NCBI GenBank assembly: GCA_016722575.1
Contig: JADKIY010000002.1
Span: forward strand, 682,001 to 746,000
Reading direction: 5' to 3'
Source of the DNA: Elusimicrobiota bacterium
GTDB taxonomy: Bacteria > Elusimicrobiota > Elusimicrobia > FEN-1173
DNA: 64,000 nucleotides
Positions 36,501 to 45,199 of this stretch are shown piece by piece. Numbering within the stretch: the stretch's first letter is position 1; the number at the start of each line of letters is the position of its first letter. Below the pieces are notes generated by a model, which saw only the letters and a program-made list of their open reading frames with translations, searched no databases and had not been told where the DNA came from. The position numbers were made by a program, and so were the translations under genes.

Positions 36501-39500
36501 CGAGGAGGTCTTCAGGATCTCCCGCCGCCAGGCCGCCGCTCCGTCGGGCGTCAGGGAGGCCAGAACGCTGAATTTCGTTTCCTTCCCCTCGTAGGTCTGC
36601 CGAAGCGGAAAGAACGACTCCCCGAGGTCGTGCTTTTCGAGAACCCCGCCCGCGTTCAATAAAAGAAATCCGGGCGCCGCGACGTCCCAGCTTTTGACCC
36701 GCTGGGACGCGTAGTACGAGTAATTCGCCGGGAGACCCGGAAGGGAAATCCCCACGCGCCGCAGGGCCAACCCCGTCAACCAAAGACCGCTCGACCCCAC
36801 CCGGGGAACGGTTTCGGCGAACCGGGAGCGAACCCGATCGAAGTGGGGGTACGGCTCTCCGATGGCGGGTTTCCCGTGGGCCACGGCGGCCAATTCCGCG
36901 AAATCCGTCGGGAAGGATTCGGGGGGCAACGGGGCGTGCCACCGGCCGTTGACCCAGAGCCCGGCCCGCCCCGCCCGGGCCATGACCACCAGAGGCCCCC
37001 CCTCGGGCCCCTTGCGGGGGAGAACCACGACCGCCAACAGCGGCCGGCCGTCGTATTGAAGTTCGAGATGCACGGCAAAAATGTCGGTTCCGCTCAAATA
37101 GGTTTCCGTGCCGTCCAGGGGGTCCACGAACCACTGATAAGGCGATCCGGCGTTGGCCCGGTTGCGACGGTGCAGGTCCGGAGAGAGCGTTTCCAGGTCC
37201 TCCTCGCCGATGATTTCGTGGGTGGGGAAAGCGTCGAGGAGGCCGGCGGCCAAAGTGACCATGGCCTCCTCATCGGCCCGGGACACCTGGGTGCCGTCGG
37301 GTTTGGTGGTCGCGGTCCGGGGCGCCTCCGCCTGCAACTCGACCAATCGGTCCGAAACGGCCCGGCCCAGGGCCAACGCCTCCCGCTGGGCCTCCTCGGC
37401 CACTTGATCGGGGGAAACCGCGGGGAGCGGATTTTCCGGCGCGGCGGCCACGCCCGATTCCCGGCGCCATTGGTCGTAAAGGCGGTCCAAATAAGCCGAG
37501 GCTTGGGGCCAGGGAAGGCCTTCGGTGGCGGCGAAGACGCTCGCGTCGGGGTCGACGCCCGCGGGCACCGCGCGGAGCCAGGACCCCGGGGGGGGGTCCC
37601 GAAACAAGGCCTCCAGGAAACCGGCGTCGTACCGGTCCGTGAAGAGCCGCGGCGTCCGCCCGAAAAAGATCCGCCGTTCCTTGGCCCATTCCACCGGGCC
37701 GGCCGAAAGGTGAAGACCGTTGTAGGACGAATCGGCGGCGGGAAAAAAACGCTCCCGGAACATTCCGCGCAGGGTGTTCCCCGGGGCCTGGGCCCCGTCG
37801 GTGGGTCCGATCAGGCGCCGGGCCTCGCGTACCCCGAACGCCCCGCCCTTGGGGAATCGAACCTCGACCATCAGGACGCCCGCGCCGGGCCCGTAATAGC
37901 GGCTTTTCATTCCGGCGGGGGCCCCGCTCAGGACGAGGAAACGCTCGCCGCCGATTTCAACGACCTGACACCAGGCGCCCCCGATTTTCGTTCGGGTTCC
38001 ATCGGGGGGAGCGACGTCTCCCCACAGGAGGCCGTAGGCGTCCTCCGCGGAAGACTTCCGCAAGGCCTCCCACCGGGCGCGGGCGGTGGGGGGACCGCGT
38101 TCCAGCGCCGTCGCCCGGGGTTCCAACGTCCGAAGAATTCCCTCACGGGCCTCCTCGTATCCAAAAATACGTTCGAGCGGAACACCGGTCCGGGCCGTCA
38201 TTTCCGCCAGGGAAGCCGCGGGGGTGTTCTCCCGGCTTTTCCCGCGAACCACCGCGTTTTCGTATTGCCGGTCCACAAACCCCTTGACGCGGAGGGCGGC
38301 GCCGTTGAGAAACAAGGCCCCGGACACGTAGGCGCCCCGGGCGACCAGGGCGGCCAGGACGTCGTCGATGAACCGCCGTTTGTCTGAATCGGACAGGCCG
38401 CGGCCCGCGGGATCCAGGGCTTTGTTCCAGATTTCCGGCTTGAAAAGTAAAACCGCGCCCGGCCGATCGGCCGGATCGGAAGGCGGGGCCACGACCAGTT
38501 CCCGGGGCGCTTCCGATCGGAGGAGATCCGGGGCGGCGAGAAGCAGGGGACCGAGGTTTAAGGTCGGTCCGTTGGGAACGACCCAGGCCTTGCGTATTTC
38601 CGCGGGGAGGGAGGACGCCGACGCGCGGGCCAGAAAAGCGTCCCGAACCCCCCGGGGGCCCCCGTTGGCGCGGTCGAAGGCGGGCTCCAAGAAGGCGCGG
38701 AGCGCCTCGTCCGTCCAATCGCGGGTGGCTTCGTGAACCGCCCGTTGGACCACCGCTTCGTCCACGGGAGCGCCGGGCTCCCCGCCGAAGGCGCGGGGGC
38801 GGGTTAAAATCCAACCGAGCAGCACCTCGAGGACCCAGCGGCGTTCCGTTCCGGAGAGCGCGGGGGGCGCGTCGCTCAAGGACCGAACCCAGGCGGAAAA
38901 GGGCGCCAGATCCTCCTCCGTCGGCGGACGGGCGAACGCCGCCAATCGCCGTTCCAAACTCTCCACCAACCGCGTCTCCGGAAGGGAAATCAAGGCGTTC
39001 ACGATCGCGGCGTCCGTTCCCGACCCCGCGGTGCCGGCCGTCGGGGGCGCCACCCATTCGAACCCTTCTTCGCCCAATCCCGCCCGATGCAGCATTCCCA
39101 CGGGAAAAACCACGGGCGTGAAGGGGTCGATGGGCGTGGCGCCGACCCGGGCGGTCAAGCGGGCGTTGCGAACAAACACCCGCTTGGCTTCCAACCACAG
39201 GATTTCCGTCATTCGTTGAACCGCGGCCTCCACCCCGGCCCGCGGCGACGCATCGGTCGGCGCCCACGGGCCCTCCCGCCACGACATGTCCCTCAACCAT
39301 TGCGCCTGCCAATGCATCAATTCCACATCCGGCCGAACGGCTTCCCGCGCCCAGGTCGCCCGGCCCGGATGGGCGAAGAGCCAGGCGAACACCGCCTCCG
39401 AAAACGGCCGGCCGCTCAACCGCGCGACGACGTCCTCCCAACGTTGTTCCCGGAGGGCTTTTTCAAGAACCGCGTTTCCGGATTCGACGATCGCGCGCTG

Positions 39501-42500
39501 GCGCGCAAAAAGCGCGTCGAACCATCCCGCGCGGGACGGATCGTCCCGGAAATCCGAAAGGCTCAGCGGGCCCGAGGCGGCGGTGGTCGGACCAAAAAGT
39601 TTTCGGGCGTAAGCTTCCGGCTCCCGGGAAAAGGCCGAACGAAGAAAAAGGCCGTCGAAAAAGGACCCGACTTCCAAAAGCAGCGCGATCCGCCGTCCGG
39701 GGCCTTCGGCCAGAAGGCGGTTGAGCGCTTCGGTCGGGAAATCCTCGCGCCGGGTGTGTCCCAGGGGAAAAGCGATGACGCGCCCCCGGTTCGGGGAATC
39801 CAAGGTCGCTTCCAGCGCGTCCAGGAGCGGGGCGGCCGCCGTTTCGAAATCCGCCGCCGATCGAAAGGCGTCGGCGGGGACGTCCAGGCGCAGGGTTTCC
39901 CGATCCCGCGCCAGGCGGACGGCGGGGGCGCCTTCCTCGACCCGCACGCCGGGGGGCCGGGAGAGAACCCGATTCGCCAGAAACGCGACGATGGCGTTTC
40001 GATCGGCCGGCGCCGCCGCGGCAAACGGGGCCGGAAATTGGAATCGGATGCCCCGGGCGGTGATCACCACCGGGCCGGCCTCGACCGGAATTCTCAACGC
40101 CCCCATCCATTGGGCCCGGAGCGCTTCGGGCATCGACGGGTCCAGGGCCCGGGCGTTTATTTCGTTCCAAGCGGATTGGTTGCTTTCGGCGGTGTCCCGG
40201 AAGGCGCCCTCCATCCATTTTTCCAGGACTTCGTCGGTCAAGCCGTGAACGGCGCGGTGGAGGACCTGCTCCACCGCCAAATCATTGAAGGACGAAGTCT
40301 CCACCCGGACGGAAAGGGCCCGGGCCCGAAGGACCCAGCGGACGGCCAATTTTTCCAAAAGGGCGCGGCGCCATTCCGGGCGAAGGTCCGGGCGAAGATC
40401 CACCAACCGCTGAATCCGCGGCGAAAAGGGTCGGCGGTCCTCCTCCGACGGGTTCGCGAATTCCGCTTCCAGAACGTGAATCAAGTCCCGGTGAAGCCCG
40501 TACGACGGCAGTTGGGCCATCCAGGCGATGTCCCGGGCGCCGGTGCCCTCGCCCGGCCGATTGTCCTTGTCGGGGGCGATCCAGGCGATGAGGTCGTTGC
40601 GAAGTCCATAGAAATGGGCCGCGCCGTACGCCAGGGCTCCCTGGACGTCGGGGCGGATGGGCATCCGGCGAAGAATCGCGGCGAGTCGGGCGTTCCGCAA
40701 AACGGAGGATTTGACCAGAAGCAATTCGCCCTGATACAAGCGCTCCAAAACGGTTTCGACGGCCGCCCGCGGCGCGAGGCCACGGATCGACCACGGGCCC
40801 TCCGCCCAAGGGCGCTGGTCCAGCCAGACCATTTGCCAGAACAAAAGCTCCACATCGGACTCCAAGGGTTCCCGCACCGGACGGGCGCGGTCGTAATTCT
40901 CGAACAACCAAACCCCGAGGGCCCGGGAGAAGCCGTCCCCCGGGAGCAGCGCTTCGACGCGGGGCCAGTGGCCCGACGCCAGCGCGTCGTCCATGGCCTT
41001 CTGCCCGTCCCGGACAATCCGTTGGTTGGCGGCGAAAAGTTGGGCCCACCAACCGGCGCGCACCGGGTCCGCCGTAAAAGCCGCCAGGGACAAGGGGGCG
41101 GCGCCCGGCCGAGCGTCGAAAAGTTTCAGCGGGTAATCTTGGGTGTGTCGGGAAAATATTTCATTCAAGCGTTCGGGCATGGCCGCTCCCCCCAGTTCTT
41201 GAAAGAGCGTGATCTTGCTTCGGGGGTTTTCCCGAAGGAAGCGGGACAGGGTTCCACCGGGGAAATCGGAGGCGCGCGCGTGAATCACGGGGAACCCCAC
41301 GATTCGACCCCGGAGGGGCCCGCGCAAATGGGCTTTTAGGCGATCGGCCAGACGGCGAACCCGAAGCTCAAAAGCCGCGGGCGAGCCGAGGTCCGCGGGC
41401 GGCACCCGGAGGCTGAGGGAACCTCCGTCCCGCTCCAATTGAATGGTCGGTTCCTCCCCCAAGCCCACCCGGATGTCCCGGGAGAACCCCTGCAGGAGTC
41501 CGGCGAGCCGCGCCAGGGCGTTCTGTAGTCCGGCGGGATCCCTCTCCAGGGGACCGCGGACCTCCGGCGTCAAATAAAACCGAACGGGCGTCGGCTCGAC
41601 GGCCAGCGGCGCCCGGGGATGAAATAAGTTGTAAGCGGCGTGACCGAGGTAAAGTCCAAGGAGCGCGCCCCCGCTCAGGGACAACAGGGCCGGCCCCGCG
41701 AGCGCGAGAAGAAACCCCAACGGCCCTTGGCCCGCCCAGGCCGATCCGAGGTCCAGCGGGAGGAAGGGCAAAAGCCCGGCGCCCAGAAAAAGTCCCAGGA
41801 TCCCCCCCGCGGGGATCCACCGGGTCAAACCGGCGTGGCGTTGACGGAAGATTCGTTCGGCCGCGGCGCCCCACTCGGCGACCGGCGTTTCCTCCGGGGA
41901 AACCGACGGCCGGCCCCCTTCGTTTTCGAGAAAAACCGCCGGCCATTGGCGGCCACCCAGCCAGGTCAGGGCCCCCGCGTGGAGAGACGGGAATCGCCGT
42001 TGAATCCGGAACACCCACCCCATCAAGGGCCGCGTTTCCGTCCCCAGGGAACAGGACGCCACCCCCACGCCCCGGGCCCGAAGACGGGCGATCACGGATT
42101 CGGCGTCGGGGGTGGGCTCCCCGTAAACGACTTTTTTGATTCCGAGCCCGGCCATCAAATCCGCGCATCGACGGCAAGGCGACAAGGTGGTGACCACCGT
42201 CACGTCGCTCCAATCGATCCCCCAGCGGGCGGCCGTGCGGAGATACAAATCGATCATCTCGCGGTAGTTGTATTCATAGGTCTTTTGCCGGCGGGAAACG
42301 CGGGGCCAAATGGAAAGTCGAAGGAGGTCGGTGTCGGCCGCGCCGGGCGGCGCCCGGGACGCCAGGAGCCGGAGAAGGGCCGCCTGTTCGGCGTGGTGGG
42401 GGCCTTCGCCGCGGTTGTTCCCCCGGGCCAGCCGCCGGCCCTGGCCGTCCAAAAGGACCGCGCCCACCCGGGGCGAAAAACCGCCCGTCGGACCGTCGCC

Positions 42501-45131
42501 CCGCGCCTCGCGGACCGCGGCCGCCATGTCGGCGCGGAAAGAGGAATCGTCCGCGACCGTTCGTGACAACGAGCCGCCCGTCACCACCAGGGAGTGGCGC
42601 CCGAGAAAATCGACGAAGGCCGCCGGGCTAAACAGGGCCCGAACGATCCAGGGCATTTCAACGAAGGGCCGCCAAAAAGCGTTTCGAAGATATTGAAGGA
42701 CCCGGTCCCGGAAGGGGCCTTTTCCGCGGGCGTCAAAAAAGAGGTGGACGGCCGTTTCCCGGTTCCCGTCGAATTCCGCGCGGAGGTGCGGAATCAGGCC
42801 GCCCTCCAAAGTCACGCGGCGAAGGCGCGGGAAATAGCCCCCCCTTTCGGCGGCGGGGGTCGGCGGGGGGTCCAAAGCCAACCGGGCCCGGGGGTGGAAA
42901 AGATTGTAAAGGACGTGCCCCGCGTAGAGGCCCCCCACGCCGCCCGAAACGCCGAAAACCAAGGTCAGGAAAAAAAGTTCCAGGACAAAGGAGGCCACGT
43001 TCCCGGCCAACAGAGACGCTCCGCCGATGGAAAACCCCGCGAGGAGCGCCCCCAAACCGAACCCCAGGCCGAGGGTGACTCCGGCGGGAATCCATTGGGA
43101 CAAGCCGCGGTAGCGCTGATGGAAGAGGTTTTCCGCGACCGCTCCGGATTCTTCCCCGAAAACACGGACCGGGTGATCCCGGAGGAACCCCAAAAACGCG
43201 GACCGGTGCTCCAACGCGTCCAGCGTCCGGGGAATCTCCACCAGCGGCCGCCAAAAAACCTCGCGCAAATTCCGGCGGGCTTCCTGGAGAAACCGGGGCC
43301 GCCCCTCCGGCGTCCGCTCCACTCGAACATCGACGGACTGGCCGGTGGAAAACTCGGCCCGCAGAACGCCGCCCTCGAATTTGACCGACCGGAGCGGAAC
43401 CACCCCCTCGTAAAGGGCCCAGAGACTTGGCGGGGATTCCTCCAACGCCGCCACGTCGAAGGGGGCTTCGGCCTTTCCCGCGGCCGGGTCCTGAGCCAGG
43501 AACAACCGTTCCCCGGCCGCGATTTTTTCCAGGGGGGTTTTCTCCTGGGTAAAAACGGACAAATACGCGGAGCCCCGGGCCGCGTCCACCCGGGACACCC
43601 GGGGGACGAAGGACACCACCGTCGCCCCGGCGCCTCGAAGGGCCTCGGTCACCCCCGGCGCGTGGTACCCGCCGGTCACCAAAACCGCCCGGCGGGCCGA
43701 CCGTTCGCCCAAAGCCCGGATCAAATTCTCCGCTATGGCCCGGTCCCGGGCGGCGGCTTCCCGGTAGAAAGACGCAAAACAGTCGGGGAGCGTTCCGTCG
43801 ACGGGAGCCAGGGATTCCCGTTCCGCCCAATCCCGGGGGGTCAGGGCGAATTCCGTCAATCGACGGCGCCAGGCGAGCCGGCGGGTTTCCGCCATCCAAC
43901 GGCCTTCGGCGGGCGTCCGGGTGTTTTTGTCAAAGGCCGCCCGTTCCAATTCGGCGATGGACGCCTCCAGGGCGGAGCCGTCCAAGGCGTCCGCCTTCAG
44001 GACGTACTCCACGTAGCGGGCGAAGGTCGGCGTTCGCGACCAATCGACGCCCCGTCGCGCGCAGAGCGCGCGAAGAAAGTCGTGATAGGCCGCGTGGCGG
44101 ACTTTCCCGAGCCGGAACGCCACGCTCCATTCGATGAGCCGGTTCTTTTCCGATTCGTTCAGCCTCCCCGCCAGGGCGGACAACACCGACGCCCGTTCGC
44201 TTTCGGCGCGATCGAAATCCAGCGATGCCTCCAAACGCAGCGCCTCCAAAAACGCCCGCGTCATCGGGGGAACGGCGTCCGGCGCCGCGGCCGCCAAGCG
44301 GCCGACGTAGTCGCCCACGGAAAGGCGCCCGTCTTCCCGTTCGGCCCGCGCCGCGTCCAAGGCCCGAAGCGCCGGCGAAAGCCGGGCGGCTTTTTGGGCC
44401 GCGAGCGCTTCCTCGGCCGCCCGCGTTTCCCGGCGCACGCCTTCGGCGAGGGCGATGGATTGCCGGTAGGCCTCCACGTTGGCCCGGTAATGGGCCGGGT
44501 CGTCCACGCCGATCAGGGGCGGGGCCGCCGGACCAAGCCCGAGCGCCGCGTGAACCGGGCCCGAGATTTTATGTTCCGCCAAAAGCGCGTCGGCCACGAC
44601 GCGCACGCTGTCGGGACGGGGATGGGTTTCCAGCCGGTTCAAATCGATGGGGCCGAAGGCCCCTTCCAAGGCGACCACGTCGACGGCCCCGGCCTCGGTC
44701 AGCGCGCGCACGGCGGCCCCGATGTGTTTCTGGGCCTCGTCGTTTTGGTGGATGTCCTGGACGAACACCACGACCGGCCCGGTGGACGCCCCCGGGGCGA
44801 TGGACCGGAGGGTTCCCAAATCGGGGGTCAAGGCGGCCAAAAGGCCCGCGTGGCGTTCTCGAAATTCGGCGGGGAGGCGGGAGGCGATGTCCGCCGTGGC
44901 GACGGCCGGACGCGGCAGATCGGTCAACGCACCGGACGTCGCGAGCGGGGTCGGAAGCGCCGACGCCAAAAGCGTCGGACCTTCCCGTCGAGCGGCCCGG
45001 CGGCGATCGGACCAGAAGGCCGCCTCGGGCGCGGTGGCCCAGAGGACGTTGGTGGCGGCGTAACACACCGTCACGAGGACCGCCGCGGCGGATTTGATCC
45101 TGGATTTCGGGAGGGTTCTCAGGGGTTTCAT
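30576..45131 (-). CDS. Giant 4,851-residue multidomain membrane-anchored protein
   Basis: One uninterrupted frame. Rough residues: 12-32 membrane/signal helix; 110-505 ChaN/TraB-like (FVQDIHQNDEAQKHIG to VLVTGGYHAPGV); 655-750 and 1090-1180 paired membrane modules (QWIPAG to YNLFHPRA); 855-1040 zinc deaminase (HAE, PCRRC). Residues 1185-1690 and 1692-2185 are tandem ~500-residue repeats of unknown fold. Then 2220-2500 NDK-like (LRGMF, NGLHLSAG); 2570-2870 inositol-phosphatase-like (GEE, DPLDGTETYLSG, WDVAAPG); 2895-3135 HAD (DLDGT); 3150-3400 second HAD (DINGT). Finally 3425-3805 fold-type-II PLP domain (RTGSFKPW, TTGNQGQS, PVGAGGVVAGV); ~3954 HEGLEH; TM near 4418; HESLH near 4528. A start ATG follows AGGAA. 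Function unknown. Confidence 0.9.
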   Translation of the reverse strand: MKPLRTLPKSRIKSAAAVLVTVCYAATNVLWATAPEAAFWSDRRRAARREGPTLLASALPTPLATSGALTDLPRPAVATADIASRLPAEFRERHAGLLAALTPDLGTLRSIAPGASTGPVVVFVQDIHQNDEAQKHIGAAVRALTEAGAVDVVALEGAFGPIDLNRLETHPRPDSVRVVADALLAEHKISGPVHAALGLGPAAPPLIGVDDPAHYRANVEAYRQSIALAEGVRRETRAAEEALAAQKAARLSPALRALDAARAEREDGRLSVGDYVGRLAAAAPDAVPPMTRAFLEALRLEASLDFDRAESERASVLSALAGRLNESEKNRLIEWSVAFRLGKVRHAAYHDFLRALCARRGVDWSRTPTFARYVEYVLKADALDGSALEASIAELERAAFDKNTRTPAEGRWMAETRRLAWRRRLTEFALTPRDWAERESLAPVDGTLPDCFASFYREAAARDRAIAENLIRALGERSARRAVLVTGGYHAPGVTEALRGAGATVVSFVPRVSRVDAARGSAYLSVFTQEKTPLEKIAAGERLFLAQDPAAGKAEAPFDVAALEESPPSLWALYEGVVPLRSVKFEGGVLRAEFSTGQSVDVRVERTPEGRPRFLQEARRNLREVFWRPLVEIPRTLDALEHRSAFLGFLRDHPVRVFGEESGAVAENLFHQRYRGLSQWIPAGVTLGLGFGLGALLAGFSIGGASLLAGNVASFVLELFFLTLVFGVSGGVGGLYAGHVLYNLFHPRARLALDPPPTPAAERGGYFPRLRRVTLEGGLIPHLRAEFDGNRETAVHLFFDARGKGPFRDRVLQYLRNAFWRPFVEMPWIVRALFSPAAFVDFLGRHSLVVTGGSLSRTVADDSSFRADMAAAVREARGDGPTGGFSPRVGAVLLDGQGRRLARGNNRGEGPHHAEQAALLRLLASRAPPGAADTDLLRLSIWPRVSRRQKTYEYNYREMIDLYLRTAARWGIDWSDVTVVTTLSPCRRCADLMAGLGIKKVVYGEPTPDAESVIARLRARGVGVASCSLGTETRPLMGWVFRIQRRFPSLHAGALTWLGGRQWPAVFLENEGGRPSVSPEETPVAEWGAAAERIFRQRHAGLTRWIPAGGILGLFLGAGLLPFLPLDLGSAWAGQGPLGFLLALAGPALLSLSGGALLGLYLGHAAYNLFHPRAPLAVEPTPVRFYLTPEVRGPLERDPAGLQNALARLAGLLQGFSRDIRVGLGEEPTIQLERDGGSLSLRVPPADLGSPAAFELRVRRLADRLKAHLRGPLRGRIVGFPVIHARASDFPGGTLSRFLRENPRSKITLFQELGGAAMPERLNEIFSRHTQDYPLKLFDARPGAAPLSLAAFTADPVRAGWWAQLFAANQRIVRDGQKAMDDALASGHWPRVEALLPGDGFSRALGVWLFENYDRARPVREPLESDVELLFWQMVWLDQRPWAEGPWSIRGLAPRAAVETVLERLYQGELLLVKSSVLRNARLAAILRRMPIRPDVQGALAYGAAHFYGLRNDLIAWIAPDKDNRPGEGTGARDIAWMAQLPSYGLHRDLIHVLEAEFANPSEEDRRPFSPRIQRLVDLRPDLRPEWRRALLEKLAVRWVLRARALSVRVETSSFNDLAVEQVLHRAVHGLTDEVLEKWMEGAFRDTAESNQSAWNEINARALDPSMPEALRAQWMGALRIPVEAGPVVITARGIRFQFPAPFAAAAPADRNAIVAFLANRVLSRPPGVRVEEGAPAVRLARDRETLRLDVPADAFRSAADFETAAAPLLDALEATLDSPNRGRVIAFPLGHTRREDFPTEALNRLLAEGPGRRIALLLEVGSFFDGLFLRSAFSREPEAYARKLFGPTTAASGPLSLSDFRDDPSRAGWFDALFARQRAIVESGNAVLEKALREQRWEDVVARLSGRPFSEAVFAWLFAHPGRATWAREAVRPDVELMHWQAQWLRDMSWREGPWAPTDASPRAGVEAAVQRMTEILWLEAKRVFVRNARLTARVGATPIDPFTPVVFPVGMLHRAGLGEEGFEWVAPPTAGTAGSGTDAAIVNALISLPETRLVESLERRLAAFARPPTEEDLAPFSAWVRSLSDAPPALSGTERRWVLEVLLGWILTRPRAFGGEPGAPVDEAVVQRAVHEATRDWTDEALRAFLEPAFDRANGGPRGVRDAFLARASASSLPAEIRKAWVVPNGPTLNLGPLLLAAPDLLRSEAPRELVVAPPSDPADRPGAVLLFKPEIWNKALDPAGRGLSDSDKRRFIDDVLAALVARGAYVSGALFLNGAALRVKGFVDRQYENAVVRGKSRENTPAASLAEMTARTGVPLERIFGYEEAREGILRTLEPRATALERGPPTARARWEALRKSSAEDAYGLLWGDVAPPDGTRTKIGGAWCQVVEIGGERFLVLSGAPAGMKSRYYGPGAGVLMVEVRFPKGGAFGVREARRLIGPTDGAQAPGNTLRGMFRERFFPAADSSYNGLHLSAGPVEWAKERRIFFGRTPRLFTDRYDAGFLEALFRDPPPGSWLRAVPAGVDPDASVFAATEGLPWPQASAYLDRLYDQWRRESGVAAAPENPLPAVSPDQVAEEAQREALALGRAVSDRLVELQAEAPRTATTKPDGTQVSRADEEAMVTLAAGLLDAFPTHEIIGEEDLETLSPDLHRRNRANAGSPYQWFVDPLDGTETYLSGTDIFAVHLELQYDGRPLLAVVVLPRKGPEGGPLVVMARAGRAGLWVNGRWHAPLPPESFPTDFAELAAVAHGKPAIGEPYPHFDRVRSRFAETVPRVGSSGLWLTGLALRRVGISLPGLPANYSYYASQRVKSWDVAAPGFLLLNAGGVLEKHDLGESFFPLRQTYEGKETKFSVLASLTPDGAAAWRREILKTSSGGGDRAGPAAAPIALPRLERIHPERVAALQLQIAFFDLDGTLWRSTPYDVRALRWAQFFYGEGNVTPERFSALREFFVEHDRGDLKAQIAALDAWAAERNVGRHVGVVDGHEKAQNIEAETRRVRARPDLQTPGVRALLESLATSGIPLEVVTSGSEDTSQKTLGGLELASLFRRVHPGGDKENAVVERLKELGLTAVGAVLIGNDARDMKAARAAGALAVGIAVDEEHAAPLRAAGADAVVHGDFTDLASLRELLGLNRPPARSSGRAVSGISRVEIVRPDRVAAANLRLCFFDINGTLWRGYPFQIKAELWSRFLYNDAHPAPERVDEVRRFFIDTDWMSWGEQEKALAAWARERDLAPVHSPAGRERSEEIRKIVNKELVGLATPEQVLPGTRALLELLRESGVRLEVATSGSAETRNRVLRGLGLSGFFGTLHGGGKKGDVIGRRLAEEGMAGANAALIGDGRGDIAAARATGALAVGVASDEERAAVLRAAGADVLVHGDFADLPALLSALGFGGRREAPPWRVEPAEGDVRTLSPPADRGLAFPPTLRFENVLGNYKATVSETPADGPYLRSVALQKLPLLSEQTGFEVFLSNQGLQRTGSFKPWILSGVLGRVAKDPEAFGRAHRFLTTPTTGNQGQSLAFFAEFLRRSYPRELGHLRAVVFVPRNAPPGKIDRMRAGGAEIRFTEDYAEAETRSREFAEREGAYFLAHGDERAVESYGALGLDLLTNVARREDPDVGLDRLVRWFDLKARSGSLNSSEAGELSALDTALSGIENTAFLIPVGAGGVVAGVDFALKSIDSRLTVIGVDSSRADPMAQSLARGEIVSQSPAPDILENGIAVNAPEPLAFQTAAGLLDAMVTVPFESVAGAVRAHWEEAGVVSEGAAALPYAALAQSKALVERLRRRGVRRVVLLGTGQNIPADAWTALTGASGFPEGPRGGGMHHAGEADLNSDQWKAVRARVRREATFEERRRWAADLRARVAHQRDWLDPLELTEPLLALADLLDQKKPTARGPLASLGVQPKASAARWYLLGPVAGEWSDRIEGAGERVPGRGRSPEEVRLYVTGLAAVIHEGLEHAVLPGTLGLNPKDRHTLAYLAEALANSWNDGPVPERTLEEMGHRRAVQLVGFVERSRAEIHQIRRRYSDRPALRERLESIVHRLRAHAELCLADLRAYPKPNAFFTAFRLADEAYWTGTVAEFGRSVRQLDRLTRQAAKEVQRPLPLWRTVAARFRARNAPWAAGPAARPPTDAVPNDFRAVRRSWDHFEFPEFSTALTRLAEHARQRPLEGGARDLFRLWAAVDQVIEPLRRRGDWRETETLMVEFADWVRAEAIVRGVGSPYWEKTALHLLRDLSLTVFEFHRLSAEEAREFGWAYELLDRVGREATPPALSLSDQRHLLAVLAGGATTPLERGVLYEKARAALPRFKGSFREKLEDVTLRAPRFNVPRGRPSPTEFLMGASWNSEFSDGDLTGLVRDYLSGEVSRPRLERLLAAGGDTPLSQIALALDQWDDALHPMPAGSGRLNARELSRWTARAAVGGAAAVFFVSTLGAVSGVPVDFRWIAPLLAPALLLGALAPLARPRFDPAQKPGRLSQFLSNARADPAAAFLEVVDGELRINPGALNRLSQWPVPVQNAILYGLGVVGHESLHRGGVGSEAAAYGVAQLLPALLGAGIVAALLGGASLAAAIASLGGAPLAAAATGMMLERWADGRLRDRRAESAAAALCAVRSGGLSPVDFKSLLSPRAMNLGVGGGPVTGHRLDGADDPVFAAGLKAALAKRGVAGPPEEIQSWLVRALRSSPDFAAADPVASALGDRPLTVVLVSRSVAARLEAVVRRAMADRAEGPATGLALIPLDAEGEAAVAQWNPLDRRVERWVQRPTRGSDRDPWDLSQVESLIRTRLNPASFTSCRVVAAADVPLRATGLATPLFREALVWLMEGLLPLSIETAELDRLTRLSRLVATSA

Positions 45132-45199
45132 TTCCTGAGATTATTCTAGGGGCTGGACGGGCGAGAGCGCTTTAACAGCATGTAACGTATTTGTAAAAC

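Noticed and set aside
42594..45149. Plus-strand open frame of 851 codons (and others at 39087-41339, 36843-38387)
   Set aside because: Antisense to the giant multidomain protein, whose frame carries clear catalytic motifs; the plus frames are low-complexity.
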